A stretch of 64,000 nt of DNA from Sulfitobacter sp. W027 (GTDB lineage Bacteria; Pseudomonadota; Alphaproteobacteria; Rhodobacterales; Rhodobacteraceae), in NCBI RefSeq assembly GCF_025143985.1, contig NZ_CP083564.1, positions 1,303,501 to 1,367,500 of the forward strand, in the 5' to 3' direction. The position numbers were made by a program, and so were the translations under genes. The notes below the pieces were generated by a model. It was not told the DNA's origin, did no database searches, and saw only the letters and a program-made list of their open reading frames with translations. Shown piece by piece: positions 17,150 through 26,696 of this stretch (within the stretch, counting starts at the first letter, position 1; each line of letters starts with the position of its first letter).

Positions 17150-18304
17150 TCAACTTTTGTAAGGGTCCAAAGAGGCACGCAGCCCATCGCCAAGAAAATT
17201 GAATGCCAAGACCACCACGATGATCGGCAGCATCGGAATTGCCGTCCACCAGTAGATCTCAATGCTGGCGAGGTTCTGAGCGTCGTTCAACATGACTCCC
17301 CAGCTTACCGCAGGCGCGCGCAGGCCCAGCCCAAGATAGCTAAGCGCCGTTTCACCAAGGATCATCGCAGGTATCGATAGCGTCGCACTGGCAATTAAGT
17401 GGGACATGAAGTTTGGTAGCAAATGGCGGCGAATGACACGCCCCGGTTTGGCCCCCATCATCTCGGCGGCCTTTACATATTCCTCTTCGCGCAGGGACAG
17501 GAATTTTGCCCGCACTGATCGCGCAAGGCCCGGCCAATCGAGGATGCCCAGAATGATTGATATGATAAAGAAAACGGCCACCGGACCCCAGCTTGAAGGC
17601 ACCGCAGCCGAGAGCGCGAGCCAAAGCGGCAATTCGGGCAGGCTGCGCAGAATTTCGATGATGCGGTTGAGGATCCAATCCGTCTTGCCACCGAAATAGC
17701 CCGCCATTGCCCCGAATGTAATGCCAAGCGCGAAGGACACGGAGATGCCGATCAGCCCCACCGTCAAAGACAATTGTGCGCCGTATAGAATGCGGCTGAA
17801 CACATCGCGGCCCAAGCGGTCAGACCCCCATAGGAACAAGCTCGCGCCATCAGGAGGGCAGAAAAGATGCGTATCTGATGGGATCAACCCAAAGAGCTTG
17901 TAGCTTTGCCCTTCGCAAAAGAGCTTGAGCGGCAGGGGCTGGGTTTCATCGGTGGTATAGGTCCAGCGATAGTTTTCCAGATCGGCCTCAGCAGTGATCG
18001 GATAGACAAAAGGACCGATAAAAGCACCTTCGTGCCACAGGTTGATGCTCTGCGGCGGGGCGTAAAGATAATCTGGGTTGCGTTCGTTTGGCGTGTAGGG
18101 CGCGATGAAACCGGCGATGGGCAACATCAGATAGGCGCAGAGCAGAAAGATGCCGGAGACAAGCGCGAGCTTATGGCGGCGGAAACTGCGCCACATCAAC
18201 AGCCACGCAGGCGCGTCGAGTTCCTTGCGTTCGGGTGCCGAGAAATCAGATGTATCGACCCAAGGCTCGGTATCAACAAAGCGGTTGGAGGGCTGCGTGC
18301 TCAT
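17150..18304 (-). CDS. yejE: Peptide ABC transporter permease YejE
   Basis: 384 residues. The N-terminal segment (WRSFRRHKLALVSG) precedes the first membrane helix, as in the DppC/OppC family, and a long periplasmic loop containing LPLKLFCEGQSYKLFGL and WGSDRLGRDVFSR is characteristic of YejE. The permease EAA loop reads EYVKAAEMMGAKPGRVIRRH. YejABEF imports microcin C-type and other peptides in enterobacteria; here the substrate is probably oligopeptides. It overlaps yejB by four bases and is the last gene of the F-A-B-E operon. Confidence 0.9.
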   Translation of the reverse strand: MSTQPSNRFVDTEPWVDTSDFSAPERKELDAPAWLLMWRSFRRHKLALVSGIFLLCAYLMLPIAGFIAPYTPNERNPDYLYAPPQSINLWHEGAFIGPFVYPITAEADLENYRWTYTTDETQPLPLKLFCEGQSYKLFGLIPSDTHLFCPPDGASLFLWGSDRLGRDVFSRILYGAQLSLTVGLIGISVSFALGITFGAMAGYFGGKTDWILNRIIEILRSLPELPLWLALSAAVPSSWGPVAVFFIISIILGILDWPGLARSVRAKFLSLREEEYVKAAEMMGAKPGRVIRRHLLPNFMSHLIASATLSIPAMILGETALSYLGLGLRAPAVSWGVMLNDAQNLASIEIYWWTAIPMLPIIVVVLAFNFLGDGLRASLDPYKS

Positions 18305-19329
18305 GTACGGCGCCCTCCATAGCGGATTCGCGGGTCGAGCAGCACCAATAGCATGTCAGAGATCATCGTGCCGATCAGTGTCAGCAGGGCCACGAACATC
18401 AACACAAAACCCGCCAGAAACTGGTCCTGCGACTTCAGCGCTGTCAGCAAATAGGGCCCGATCGTCTGCAAACCCAGCACCACAGAAACCAAGACCGAGC
18501 CTGAGACCATCGCGGGCAACAGGTTTCCGATATCTGCGACGAAAGGATTAAACGCCACGCGCAGCGGGTATTTCACCAAAAGCCGCGTTGGCGCCATGCC
18601 CTTGGCTTTGGCGGTTTCAACATAGGGTTTGCTTAATTCGTCCAGCATATTGGCGCGCAGACGCTGCATCATCGCAGCCGCCCCTGAGGTGCCGATGACA
18701 AAGGTCGGGACGATCATATGTAATAGGATCGACTTGACCTTCGGCCATGACATCGGTGCGCCCTCAAAAGCCGGGTCCATCAGCCCACCAATCGGCAGGT
18801 CGAGGTATTTATGCCCGTAGTAGAACAAGATCAGCGCCAACAGGAAATTTGGTGTGGCAAGGCCCAGATACCCAACAAAACCTGCCGTATAATCGGCCCA
18901 TGTCTCAGATTTTGCGGCGGCAAGCACACCCAAGGGCAGTGCCACCGCATAGACGAAAAGCACAGCCGCAAGATTGACCAATACCGTCAACCACAAGGCA
19001 TCCCCCACAATCTCACCCACGGGGCGGTCAAATTCGAACGACCAACCGAAATCACCCTGAATGAGGCCGGAAAAACCCTGCGGTCCAGGGGCGAAGCCGA
19101 CCCAGATCAGATATTGTTCCCACAATGGCCGGTCGAGCGCGTATTCGGCGCGTAGAAATTCGGCCTTTGCCACGCCTTCAGCCTGACCAGTGGCGCGCAA
19201 TTCGGCGATCTGGTTGGACAGGTAATCACCGGGCGGTAAATTGATGATCACAAAGACGAGGACCGAGACGACCAGCAGGGTCAGCAACATCGTGAAAAAG
19301 CGGTAGACGGCGTAGCGGAGGAACATCAT
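18301..19329 (-). CDS. yejB: Peptide ABC transporter permease YejB
   Basis: 342 residues, DppB/OppB family. The N-terminal helix MFLRYAVYRFFTMLLTLLVV is followed by a periplasmic region with QEGD-type segments (GLIQGDFGWSFEFDRPV) and the EAA loop PYVETAKAKGMAPTRLLVKY. It ends with LLDPRIRYGGRR, a common end of the family. It forms the channel with YejE. Four-base ATGA-type overlaps with both yejA and yejE indicate one transcript. Confidence 0.9.
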   Translation of the reverse strand: MMFLRYAVYRFFTMLLTLLVVSVLVFVIINLPPGDYLSNQIAELRATGQAEGVAKAEFLRAEYALDRPLWEQYLIWVGFAPGPQGFSGLIQGDFGWSFEFDRPVGEIVGDALWLTVLVNLAAVLFVYAVALPLGVLAAAKSETWADYTAGFVGYLGLATPNFLLALILFYYGHKYLDLPIGGLMDPAFEGAPMSWPKVKSILLHMIVPTFVIGTSGAAAMMQRLRANMLDELSKPYVETAKAKGMAPTRLLVKYPLRVAFNPFVADIGNLLPAMVSGSVLVSVVLGLQTIGPYLLTALKSQDQFLAGFVLMFVALLTLIGTMISDMLLVLLDPRIRYGGRRT

Positions 19330-21236
19330 TGGACAACTTGCTCCGACGGTTCGCCAAAGTAAAACTCGTCAATGCGGTGAACACCGAAATGCGCACCCGG
19401 TTCATAGGCCCAAACGCCTTGTTCGGGAACGTTGCGCAACCGCTTTGATACGACCACAGGTTGGGGCGCTTCTGAAAGAAGGCCGATGGCATAGACCTCT
19501 TGAGCATGAATGCGCAGCATCTCGCGCCACAGGGATGCGCGGGCGAGATCGTCATCTGCGCGATTCCAGCGGTCTGCCAAGGCCAGTAGGCTTTTCGGCG
19601 CTGCGCCCTGTGGTTCCTCCCCCAACTCGCCCTTGGATTGGTAATATTGCCCCCACATGGGCCAAGCGAAAAATTCCTGATTGGTCGGCGCGAGATACAT
19701 CGGAGAGGTTTGAGGCGTGGGCAATCCGTTGTCCCAGCCGAACCACACAGATGCCATGCTCAGGCCCGCGTAAACCCGGTTCCGAAGAATGTCGCGATCG
19801 AGCGGACGCATAACCAGCTTAATGCCCAACTCGCGCCACGTGTCGGTCAGGATGGCAAGCGCGTTTTCAACCTCTTGCCGCTCGCCCGCTGTTTCAACCA
19901 CGAATTCCATAGGACGGCCATCGGACAGTTTGCGGATTCCGGCCTGAGTGCGCTCAGTCAGGCCCATCTCATCCAGCAAGGCGTTGGCTATGGTCGGAGA
20001 ATATTCTGAATAGGCAGAAAGGTTGTCGGGATCATACAGGGGGCTTTGCGAAAGTGCTGTCATGCCGCCTTCTTTGGCCAGCCCAAAATAGAGCGCGCGA
20101 TTGATCATATGTCGGTCAACGCCGTGGCTAAGCGCGCGGCGGAAGCGCACATCGCGCATGACCTCTCGCCAAACCGGGTCGGCAAAGTTCAGGTTGGGAT
20201 AGATGGCGATCTGGCTTGCAGCCCCGTTCTCCCACAGCAGCGTGCGATAGTTGCCGCCATCCGCTTCGCCCTTTTTGAGGATCGAGATGTCGGGAAAATC
20301 GAGGCCACGCGCTTGAAGGTCCGTCTCGCCCGCATTGGCCTTTGCCGCGATAAGACCGCCGGTCGCGATCGTCATCTCGACCCTGTCGATATAGGGCAGT
20401 TGTACACCTCGGGCATCGATGCGGTGGTAATATGGATTGCGGACAAACAGTTGCCGTGAGGTGCCGGTCTCGCTGACATTGACCCAAGGTTGCAAGGTCG
20501 GCTGTTCCGGGTTGTCGAACTTACCCATATTGTCGCGTTTGTTATGCAGCGCCGCCCAACTCTTAACGCGGGCCTTGATGATCGCGGTATGAAGCGCACC
20601 GGGGGCGGTGAACTGCTGATGAAACTGCTTGAGGTAATGCGCAGGCCGATAAATAAACGGCGGGCTGGCCTGCGCCAATTGGGGTAGGAAATTCGGGTTG
20701 GCGGCGGGCCACTCAAAAACGACGGTATAGGCATCGGGGAAATCAACCGTGCCTAACTCGCCATCAACATACATAAAGTCCGGCGGGCCGGAGGGCGTGA
20801 TGTCGGGGTCCTGTGCCACATTCTCCCACCAATAGCGGAAATCCTCCGAGGTGAAGGGCTCCCCGTCTGACCAGCGGTGACCGGGGCGCAGATGCAATGT
20901 GAACTTGCGGTTCTCCGACACTTCAACATCGCGGAGGATATCGGGCAGGAGTGTGTAATCCGACGTATAGCCAACCAGCCGGGCATATCCATAGGCAGAC
21001 ATCAGACGCACATCCTTGGAGCGCGTCCCTAAGGTGCGCAATGTGCCGCCTTGGGTACCATAGCTGCGGCCTTTGGTCTCAAGATCAACGATCAAGGGCA
21101 CATCGGGCAGACGTTCGGCAATCGGCGGCAGATCGCCTTTCTCCACCTTCGCAGCCCAAAAGGCGGTTTCCTGCAATGTTGGGATGGCCCAAGCTGGGGT
21201 GGCCAGACACAGCAGCAGGGCGAGCAGTTTAGACAT
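19326..21236 (-). CDS. yejA: Peptide ABC transporter substrate-binding protein YejA
   Basis: 636 residues with a cleavable signal peptide (LLALLLCLATPAWA, residues about 4-17) and the long SBP_bac_5 fold. Family features are LRPGHRWSDGEPFTSEDFRY, DRVEMTIATGG, RRALSHGVDRHMINRAL and PMYLAPTNQEFFAWPMWGQ. The last is typical of the YejA branch. It binds peptides in the periplasm and hands them to YejBE. It overlaps yejF by eight bases upstream and yejB by four bases downstream. Confidence 0.9.
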   Translation of the reverse strand: MSKLLALLLCLATPAWAIPTLQETAFWAAKVEKGDLPPIAERLPDVPLIVDLETKGRSYGTQGGTLRTLGTRSKDVRLMSAYGYARLVGYTSDYTLLPDILRDVEVSENRKFTLHLRPGHRWSDGEPFTSEDFRYWWENVAQDPDITPSGPPDFMYVDGELGTVDFPDAYTVVFEWPAANPNFLPQLAQASPPFIYRPAHYLKQFHQQFTAPGALHTAIIKARVKSWAALHNKRDNMGKFDNPEQPTLQPWVNVSETGTSRQLFVRNPYYHRIDARGVQLPYIDRVEMTIATGGLIAAKANAGETDLQARGLDFPDISILKKGEADGGNYRTLLWENGAASQIAIYPNLNFADPVWREVMRDVRFRRALSHGVDRHMINRALYFGLAKEGGMTALSQSPLYDPDNLSAYSEYSPTIANALLDEMGLTERTQAGIRKLSDGRPMEFVVETAGERQEVENALAILTDTWRELGIKLVMRPLDRDILRNRVYAGLSMASVWFGWDNGLPTPQTSPMYLAPTNQEFFAWPMWGQYYQSKGELGEEPQGAAPKSLLALADRWNRADDDLARASLWREMLRIHAQEVYAIGLLSEAPQPVVVSKRLRNVPEQGVWAYEPGAHFGVHRIDEFYFGEPSEQVVQ

Positions 21237-22998
21237 GACAACGGACCATGTGACCGTCGCCTACATTTTGCAAAGCCGGTGCAACCCCGCCGTCGATGCG
21301 GAACATTTCTGGCCAAGTTGATGGCGCACCGGCCCCCTTGGCGACCAGTTCAAGATCAATAGGTCTGGCGATATCCGGTTCCGGCTGAGCGGCGATCAGC
21401 GCCTTGGTATAGGGATGGCGAGGATCGTAAAACAGCGTCTCGGGCGGGGCTTGTTCGACAATAACGCCGGCCCGCATCACGATAACCTCGTCAGCAATAC
21501 GCGCCACCACGGCTAGGTCGTGGCTGATGAACAGATAACTCAATGAGGCGCGATCACGGATTTCTTCCAGCAACCTCAAAATCTGCTCTTGCACTGAAAC
21601 ATCCAAGGCGGATGTCGGCTCGTCACAGATCAGGAGTTTGGGGTCCAGCGTTAAGGCACGGGCAATCGAAAGACGTTGCCGCTGGCCGCCCGAAAAGGCA
21701 TGTGGATAGCGGGTCATCATGTCGGGGTTGAGACCGACCAGTTTCAGCATCGCGGCGGCCTTGTCGCGCCGCTCGGCGCGCGACCCGATGCCGTGGATTT
21801 CCAGTGGTTCCGTCAATGCCGCCCCAATACGCATCCTTGGCGAAAGCGAGGAATATGGGTCTTGGAACACCATCTGCGCTTGTCGTTGAAAGGCGCTGCG
21901 TTGCGATGCCGACATGCTGTGAACGGGCAGGGCTGGGGCACCCGGTTCGGAATAAAACAGCACCTCGCCGCCGGGATCAGGCAGCACGGCGCCCAATGCC
22001 ATATGTGCACAGGTGGTCTTGCCCGATCCGCTTTCGCCGACCACGGCAAGGGTCTTGCCTCTTACCACTTGCAGATTGACATCTTTGCAAGCGGCCACGG
22101 TGCTTGGTTTGCGCCAGCCTCCGGTGCGCAGAATGAAGGTCTTGTCGACGCCCCGCATCTCAAGGATCAGGTCTTTGTGCGGGACCTCGCGGGCAGGTGC
22201 TGCGACCTCGGGGATCATCGTGGCGGCGGCAAAGAGCTTGCGCGTGTAGCCGTGTTCAGGATGGCCCAGAACCTCCGGCGCGGTGCCGCTTTCCATGACG
22301 CGGCCGCCGTTCATGACAACCACATGCTGGGCCATGTTCGCCACGACACCCAGATCATGCGTAACAAGGATAACCGCCATCCCGGTTTCCGCTTGCAAGG
22401 TCTTGATCAGCCCCAGCACTTGCGCCTGCGTTGTCACATCCAACGCTGTCGTAGGTTCGTCCGCGATTAACAGTTTGGGCTTGGCCACCATTGCCATCGC
22501 GATCATCGCGCGTTGCCTCATCCCGCCAGATAATTCAAAGGGATAGCTGCGCCAAATCCGCTCAGGTTCCATGAACCCTACGCGTTCGAATTTCTGAAGC
22601 ACCGTCCGCTTTGCCGCTGACCGGCTCATGGAGCGGTGCAGGCGCAGCACCTCCGCCACTTGGTTGCCCAGTCGGTGCAGTGGCGAAAGGGAGCGCATCG
22701 GCTCTTGGAAGATCATCGAGATGCGGTCACCCCTGATCTGGCGCATCTCTGGTTCGCGCAGGCTCAGCATATCTACTGGCCCGTCGCCCCCGGCAAAGAC
22801 GATCCTGCCACTTCGGATCTGAGCGGCTTCGGGGAGGATGCGCAGCACGCTGCGACAGGTCAAGGTTTTGCCAGAACCGCTTTCGCCGACCAATGCCAGC
22901 GTCTCACCCGAGCGTATGGAAAAACTAACATCGCGCACCACCGGATCGGCTTTGCCAAACCCGATCGTCAGCCCGTCAACTTCCAACAAAGGTGTCAT
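21229..22998 (-). CDS. yejF: Peptide ABC transporter ATP-binding protein YejF (two fused ATPases)
   Basis: About 589 residues with two complete ATPase domains in one chain, the YejF arrangement. The first has Walker A GESGSGKT, LSGGMRQRAMIAMAM and LLIADEPTTALD; the second has GESGSGKTT, FSGGQRQRLSIARAL and LLICDEPTSALD. Each has a C-terminal oligopeptide-transporter tail. The ATG at 22998 (MTPLLEVDGLTIGFG) is preferred because GGGA precedes it; the frame is open upstream to 23037. It is the first gene of the yejFABE operon and powers uptake through YejBE. Confidence 0.92.
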   Translation of the reverse strand: MTPLLEVDGLTIGFGKADPVVRDVSFSIRSGETLALVGESGSGKTLTCRSVLRILPEAAQIRSGRIVFAGGDGPVDMLSLREPEMRQIRGDRISMIFQEPMRSLSPLHRLGNQVAEVLRLHRSMSRSAAKRTVLQKFERVGFMEPERIWRSYPFELSGGMRQRAMIAMAMVAKPKLLIADEPTTALDVTTQAQVLGLIKTLQAETGMAVILVTHDLGVVANMAQHVVVMNGGRVMESGTAPEVLGHPEHGYTRKLFAAATMIPEVAAPAREVPHKDLILEMRGVDKTFILRTGGWRKPSTVAACKDVNLQVVRGKTLAVVGESGSGKTTCAHMALGAVLPDPGGEVLFYSEPGAPALPVHSMSASQRSAFQRQAQMVFQDPYSSLSPRMRIGAALTEPLEIHGIGSRAERRDKAAAMLKLVGLNPDMMTRYPHAFSGGQRQRLSIARALTLDPKLLICDEPTSALDVSVQEQILRLLEEIRDRASLSYLFISHDLAVVARIADEVIVMRAGVIVEQAPPETLFYDPRHPYTKALIAAQPEPDIARPIDLELVAKGAGAPSTWPEMFRIDGGVAPALQNVGDGHMVRCHV

Positions 22999-23203
22999 CG
23001 GTGTCCCATTCCATACCCGCGAGAGCGCGGTCTGCAAAAGAGTGAAGCCGATTTACTAAGATGCGTCCAGTGCCGCGATTGTGTTAGGGGCACTTTATTC
23101 AATGTTGACCGCAACATAGAGGGAATGCGGGGAAAAGTGAGTGTACATTAAGGCGCTTGGATGGTTCAATCGGCGCTGAAGTTACACCTGAAGGGGGCAG
23201 CTC

Positions 23204-23962
23204 TTGGCGACCTGGGCAGAATTAGGCGAAGAGCTCGGAAAATGGTCCTCGCAGGGTGAGACGCCAACATTCTGGTGGCGCGACGATGATACGGAAGCCT
23301 GCACCGATCCGTTAGACAGGCTGATCTCCCTGTCAGAGCGCTTTGACGCGCCGTTGCATTTGGCGGTCATCCCCCACGCTATAGATGTCAAACTTGCCGA
23401 TCGCCTATCGGCTTCGCCACAGGTTTACACGCTGCAACATGGATATGCGCATAAAAACCACGAACCCAAAGGCACCCGCGCGTCCGAAGTGGGCAAGTTG
23501 CGCGATCTGGCGTTGATCGAAAAGGATCTTCGCGAAGGGTGGCGGCGGATGCAATCGGCGCGTTTGCCAAACTTGTTGCCTGTCTTTGTCCCGCCGTGGA
23601 ACCGAATTGGCGAGAAGGTATTGCCCTACTTGCCAAGGTGGGGATACGCTGCGTTTTCGGGGTTTGACGCACGTCCTCATCCTGAGCCCGTTCCGGACTT
23701 GCAGCATTTCAACGGTCACATCGATCCTATCCGCTGGAAGGAAGGCGCAAAGTTTGCAGGCGTAGAGAAGACTTTGGAACAATGCGTGCGCCACCTGCGC
23801 AAGCGTCGGCAGGAAGAGGCATATCAGCATGAGCCGACCGGATTTGTCAGCCATCACCTGCAGACTGACGAAGACACATGGAGCTTCATGGAAGCGCTTA
23901 TGTCGCGGCTGACGCATAACGCAGCGACACGGTGGATATCGTTAGACAGCCTGATAAAATGA
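23204..23962 (+). CDS. NodB-like polysaccharide deacetylase family protein (paralogue)
   Basis: 252 residues. It shares the whole motif series of the protein at 7316-8050: FWWRDDDTEA, QHGYAHKNHEP (H-x3-H), FVPPWNRIGEK, FNGHIDPIRW and TGFVSHHLQTDE. A metal-dependent deacetylase acting on a glycan is the best guess, and no signal peptide is visible. The start is TTG, chosen because AAGGGGG lies eight bases upstream and no ATG is in frame. The next gene (GNAT acetyltransferase) begins seven bases after its stop, so the two probably act together, possibly as an acetyl-removing and an acetyl-adding pair. Confidence 0.76.
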   Translation: MATWAELGEELGKWSSQGETPTFWWRDDDTEACTDPLDRLISLSERFDAPLHLAVIPHAIDVKLADRLSASPQVYTLQHGYAHKNHEPKGTRASEVGKLRDLALIEKDLREGWRRMQSARLPNLLPVFVPPWNRIGEKVLPYLPRWGYAAFSGFDARPHPEPVPDLQHFNGHIDPIRWKEGAKFAGVEKTLEQCVRHLRKRRQEEAYQHEPTGFVSHHLQTDEDTWSFMEALMSRLTHNAATRWISLDSLIK

Positions 23963-23969
23963 GTCTGAT

Positions 23970-24824
23970 ATGCTAGATATTGCCTATGCGTCCCCCGCCG
24001 AACGGGAGGAAGTCGCCCAATTCATGAACGCTGTTTTTGTCCGCGCGAAATGGGGCATTGAAAGCTGGCGCGCCTTGCTGGCCGGAAGATGGTGCGGACC
24101 CGAGGGGCGCTATGCCATCACCGTGCGCGATGACAGCAAGCTGATCGGGGTTTTGGGGCTGGTCTATGCCGAGCGTCAAACCTCGAATGGGCCGAGAACC
24201 ACGGCAGATATGACCTCATGGTATGTGCTCAAAGACTATCGGGGGCAGGGGGTCGGCAAAAAGATGATCGCCTTGGCGACCCTTGACCCGGATGTAACGG
24301 TGACGAACTTTTCCAGTGCCAAGGCGGCGGTCAATGTCTTGGAGAAGGCGGGGCTGCGGGAGTTGGACCGCGAGCGGCTGGTCTGGCATCCGTCGAAAGA
24401 TGCGGGCTTTGACGTCCATGAGGACCCCTTGTCTTTGGGTGATCGTCTGCCCGCAAAAGACCGTCGTATTATCGAAGATCATCAGGGGCTGCGGCTTAGG
24501 TTTCTTTCGGTGGAAACGCCTGAGGGGCTCTGCACGATGGTCATCTACCCTCAGAAAAAGCACGACGACTATGTGACCCATGAAATCATGTATCTCGCGG
24601 ATCAACCGCTCTTTGCCCGCTATGCAAAGCAAATCGCGGCTTCGGTCCTTCCTTCAGAAGCTGCGATTCTTTCTTTAGATCGTCGTTTCGCGCGGGATGG
24701 AATTGTCTGCGATGAGGTCAGGGCGTTCGCGACACCCCGATACTGCCAACACGGGCTTCTGGACCCATCCGAGATCGATATGCTGTATTCGGAATGCGTG
24801 CTGCTTAATATCAAAATACATTGA
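23970..24824 (+). CDS. GNAT-family N-acetyltransferase
   Basis: 284 residues. The N-terminal half is a GNAT domain: a VRDDSKLIGVLGLVYAER strand, then TSWYVLKDYRGQGVGKKMIA (the acetyl-CoA pyrophosphate-binding RGQGVG loop, about 90-96) and SSAKAAVNVLEKAGL. The C-terminal 140 residues are less recognisable. It follows the deacetylase-like gene with a seven-base gap and converges on the epimerase gene, so a role in acetylating a sugar or amino sugar of the surface glycan is plausible. A small-molecule or protein substrate cannot be excluded. Confidence 0.8.
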   Translation: MLDIAYASPAEREEVAQFMNAVFVRAKWGIESWRALLAGRWCGPEGRYAITVRDDSKLIGVLGLVYAERQTSNGPRTTADMTSWYVLKDYRGQGVGKKMIALATLDPDVTVTNFSSAKAAVNVLEKAGLRELDRERLVWHPSKDAGFDVHEDPLSLGDRLPAKDRRIIEDHQGLRLRFLSVETPEGLCTMVIYPQKKHDDYVTHEIMYLADQPLFARYAKQIAASVLPSEAAILSLDRRFARDGIVCDEVRAFATPRYCQHGLLDPSEIDMLYSECVLLNIKIH

Positions 24825-24846
24825 TGCGCGACAGCCTTCGCTCGGG

Positions 24847-25848
24847 TCACGCTTTGTAGAAGTCGCGGTACCAGTCCACGAAATGCTGCAACCCTTCGCC
24901 GACCGGCGTGGAATGTTGCTTGCCCACCAAAGTTTGCAGCAATGTGGTATCTGCCCATGTGGCGGGCACATCACCGGGTTGGATTGGGTGGAATGTCTTG
25001 ATCGCCTCTTGCCCACAGGCAGTCTCAATCGCGGCAATGAAGTCCATCAGGGAGACCGGAGAGGCATTGCCGATGTTAACGGTTCGAAACGGAGCAACAG
25101 GTGAAACACTATCGCCCGGCACCGGGCTGGTCGGATCGGGGGGGACATCGATCAGGCCCATGATCGCGCGGACCAGATCGTCGACATAGGTGAAATCGCG
25201 CTGCATCTTGCCATGATTGTAAACGTCGATTGGCGCGCGATTTAGGATCGCCTTGGTGAATTTGAAATAGGCCATATCCGGGCGGCCCCAAGGACCGTAG
25301 ACGGTGAAAAAGCGAAACATCGTCGTAGGCAGAGCGTAAAGATGGGCATAGGAATGCGCCATATTTTCAGTCGCCTTCTTGGTCGCCGCATAGAAGGACA
25401 TCTGCGTATCGACCCTATCCGCCTCTTTGTATGGCATCTGGCGATTGGCACCAAAAATGGACGAACTCGACGCCAGCAGCATATGCTCAGGCGGGAAGGC
25501 GCGGGCGGCTTCTAGCAATTCAAAGGTGCCGATGAGATTGGCGTTCAGATAGGCACGCGGATCATCAATGGAATGGCGCACGCCCGCCTGCGCGGCCAGA
25601 TGTATGACAACGTCCGGGCGGTGCTCTTTGAACAGGGTCATCAGAGCTTGCGGGGTTTCCAGCTTTTCATTCACCACGCTGAATTGGGCATATTCGCAAA
25701 GCTGCGATTGACGGTTCAGCTTTAGATTAACGTCATAGTAATCCGACAGGCTGTCGAGCCCGATCACACGCCAGCCCGCGCGCAGCAGCGCGAGAGACAC
25801 GAAATATCCGATAAATCCGGACGATCCGGTGACAAGTGCGTTTCTCAT
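24847..25848 (-). CDS. NAD-dependent sugar epimerase (UDP-glucuronate 4-epimerase type)
   Basis: 333 residues, extended short-chain dehydrogenase fold. NAD-binding ALVTGSSGFIGYFVSLAL is at residues 4-21; HLAAQAGVRHSIDDP (about 85-99) and the catalytic SFYAATKKATE (YxxxK) follow. TMFRFFTVYGPWGRPDMAYF is characteristic of UDP-glucuronate/UDP-galacturonate 4-epimerases. It would convert UDP-glucuronate to UDP-galacturonate for an acidic surface polysaccharide, in keeping with the uronic-acid-forming dehydrogenase at 13304-14584. It converges with the GNAT gene. Confidence 0.9.
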   Translation of the reverse strand: MRNALVTGSSGFIGYFVSLALLRAGWRVIGLDSLSDYYDVNLKLNRQSQLCEYAQFSVVNEKLETPQALMTLFKEHRPDVVIHLAAQAGVRHSIDDPRAYLNANLIGTFELLEAARAFPPEHMLLASSSSIFGANRQMPYKEADRVDTQMSFYAATKKATENMAHSYAHLYALPTTMFRFFTVYGPWGRPDMAYFKFTKAILNRAPIDVYNHGKMQRDFTYVDDLVRAIMGLIDVPPDPTSPVPGDSVSPVAPFRTVNIGNASPVSLMDFIAAIETACGQEAIKTFHPIQPGDVPATWADTTLLQTLVGKQHSTPVGEGLQHFVDWYRDFYKA

Positions 25849-26378
25849 TCAAAACACTCCACTTCTGACTTTCGAAAGCTCTGGGGTGAGAGGTAGATCA
25901 CTTGCATGACGTAATACGAACTTCCGTGTCACGGGGGTAGAACAGGGCGCTTTGATAGCTGGTACTTACTGAGCAGAGGGAAGGCAACCGGGCGCAGGAC
26001 CGGCATGGGGTTACAAGGTACTATCATGGCAGGACCCTTATATTGCCCGTTTAGACAGCCAACCTGCAATGTCATTTGGGCTTGTTCCGAACTGGATCGC
26101 GCCCGCGATCAACATAGGTACTTTGCTCCGGCGGCGACCGTCTATGGCTCGGCGCACGCCAAGGGACAGCGTTCTGCTCTCTGCACGCCCCGTCCTTTAC
26201 AACATAGCCCACTCCGCGATTTCCCTGCCCTTTGTAGTTTCATTCGCGGGCTGCAGTGCGACTGCGTGTTCGCAGCGCATCGCCAAATCATTCGACGGAT
26301 CGCCTGCGAATGGCTAGCATCACCCGGAAACGGGGGCGTCGCTGGCCGCTCCGACTCTAAACGGAAGAGGGGGCCAAG
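25849..26378. other. Gene-poor gap upstream of the cupin gene
   Basis: 530 bases with no reading frame I can assign. Frames at 26005-26424 and 26069-26317 (plus) lack recognisable motifs or good ribosome binding sites. The stretch must contain the promoter of the minus-strand epimerase and of the cupin gene. No terminator or RNA gene is evident. Confidence 0.4.
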
Positions 26379-26696
26379 ATGTGCGATCCGGTCAAAAAGG
26401 GCACGGCAGTTCCAACCATCCTGATCGACAACTCCCGCACCCGCGTCACGCGCTGGAGTTTCTCCGGACGCGGTGACAATACCGGGTGGCATCGGCATGA
26501 GTATGACTATCTTGTCGTGCCGATTCAGGACGGTGGGCTGGATATCCGTTTGGCAGACGGTACTATCAGCCGATCAGAATTAAGGGTCGGTGTGCCCTAT
26601 TTCCGTATGCAGGGCGTGGAGCATGATGTTTTGAACGGAAACGATGGGAGCTTCGCCTTCATCGAGATTGAATTTCTGGAGGAGGCCTCCAGCTAG
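26379..26696 (+). CDS. Small cupin-domain protein
   Basis: 105 residues, a single conserved beta-barrel cupin. The metal-binding first motif is GWHRHEYDYLVVPIQDG (H-x-H then a polar residue, about 36-52) and the second motif includes YFRMQGVEHDVLNG (H at about 88). Small cupins of this kind bind a metal and act as isomerases, dioxygenases or sensors. A ribosome-binding-like GAAGAGGGGG lies upstream of the ATG. It stands alone between two gene-poor gaps, so context gives no substrate. Confidence 0.82.
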   Translation: MCDPVKKGTAVPTILIDNSRTRVTRWSFSGRGDNTGWHRHEYDYLVVPIQDGGLDIRLADGTISRSELRVGVPYFRMQGVEHDVLNGNDGSFAFIEIEFLEEASS

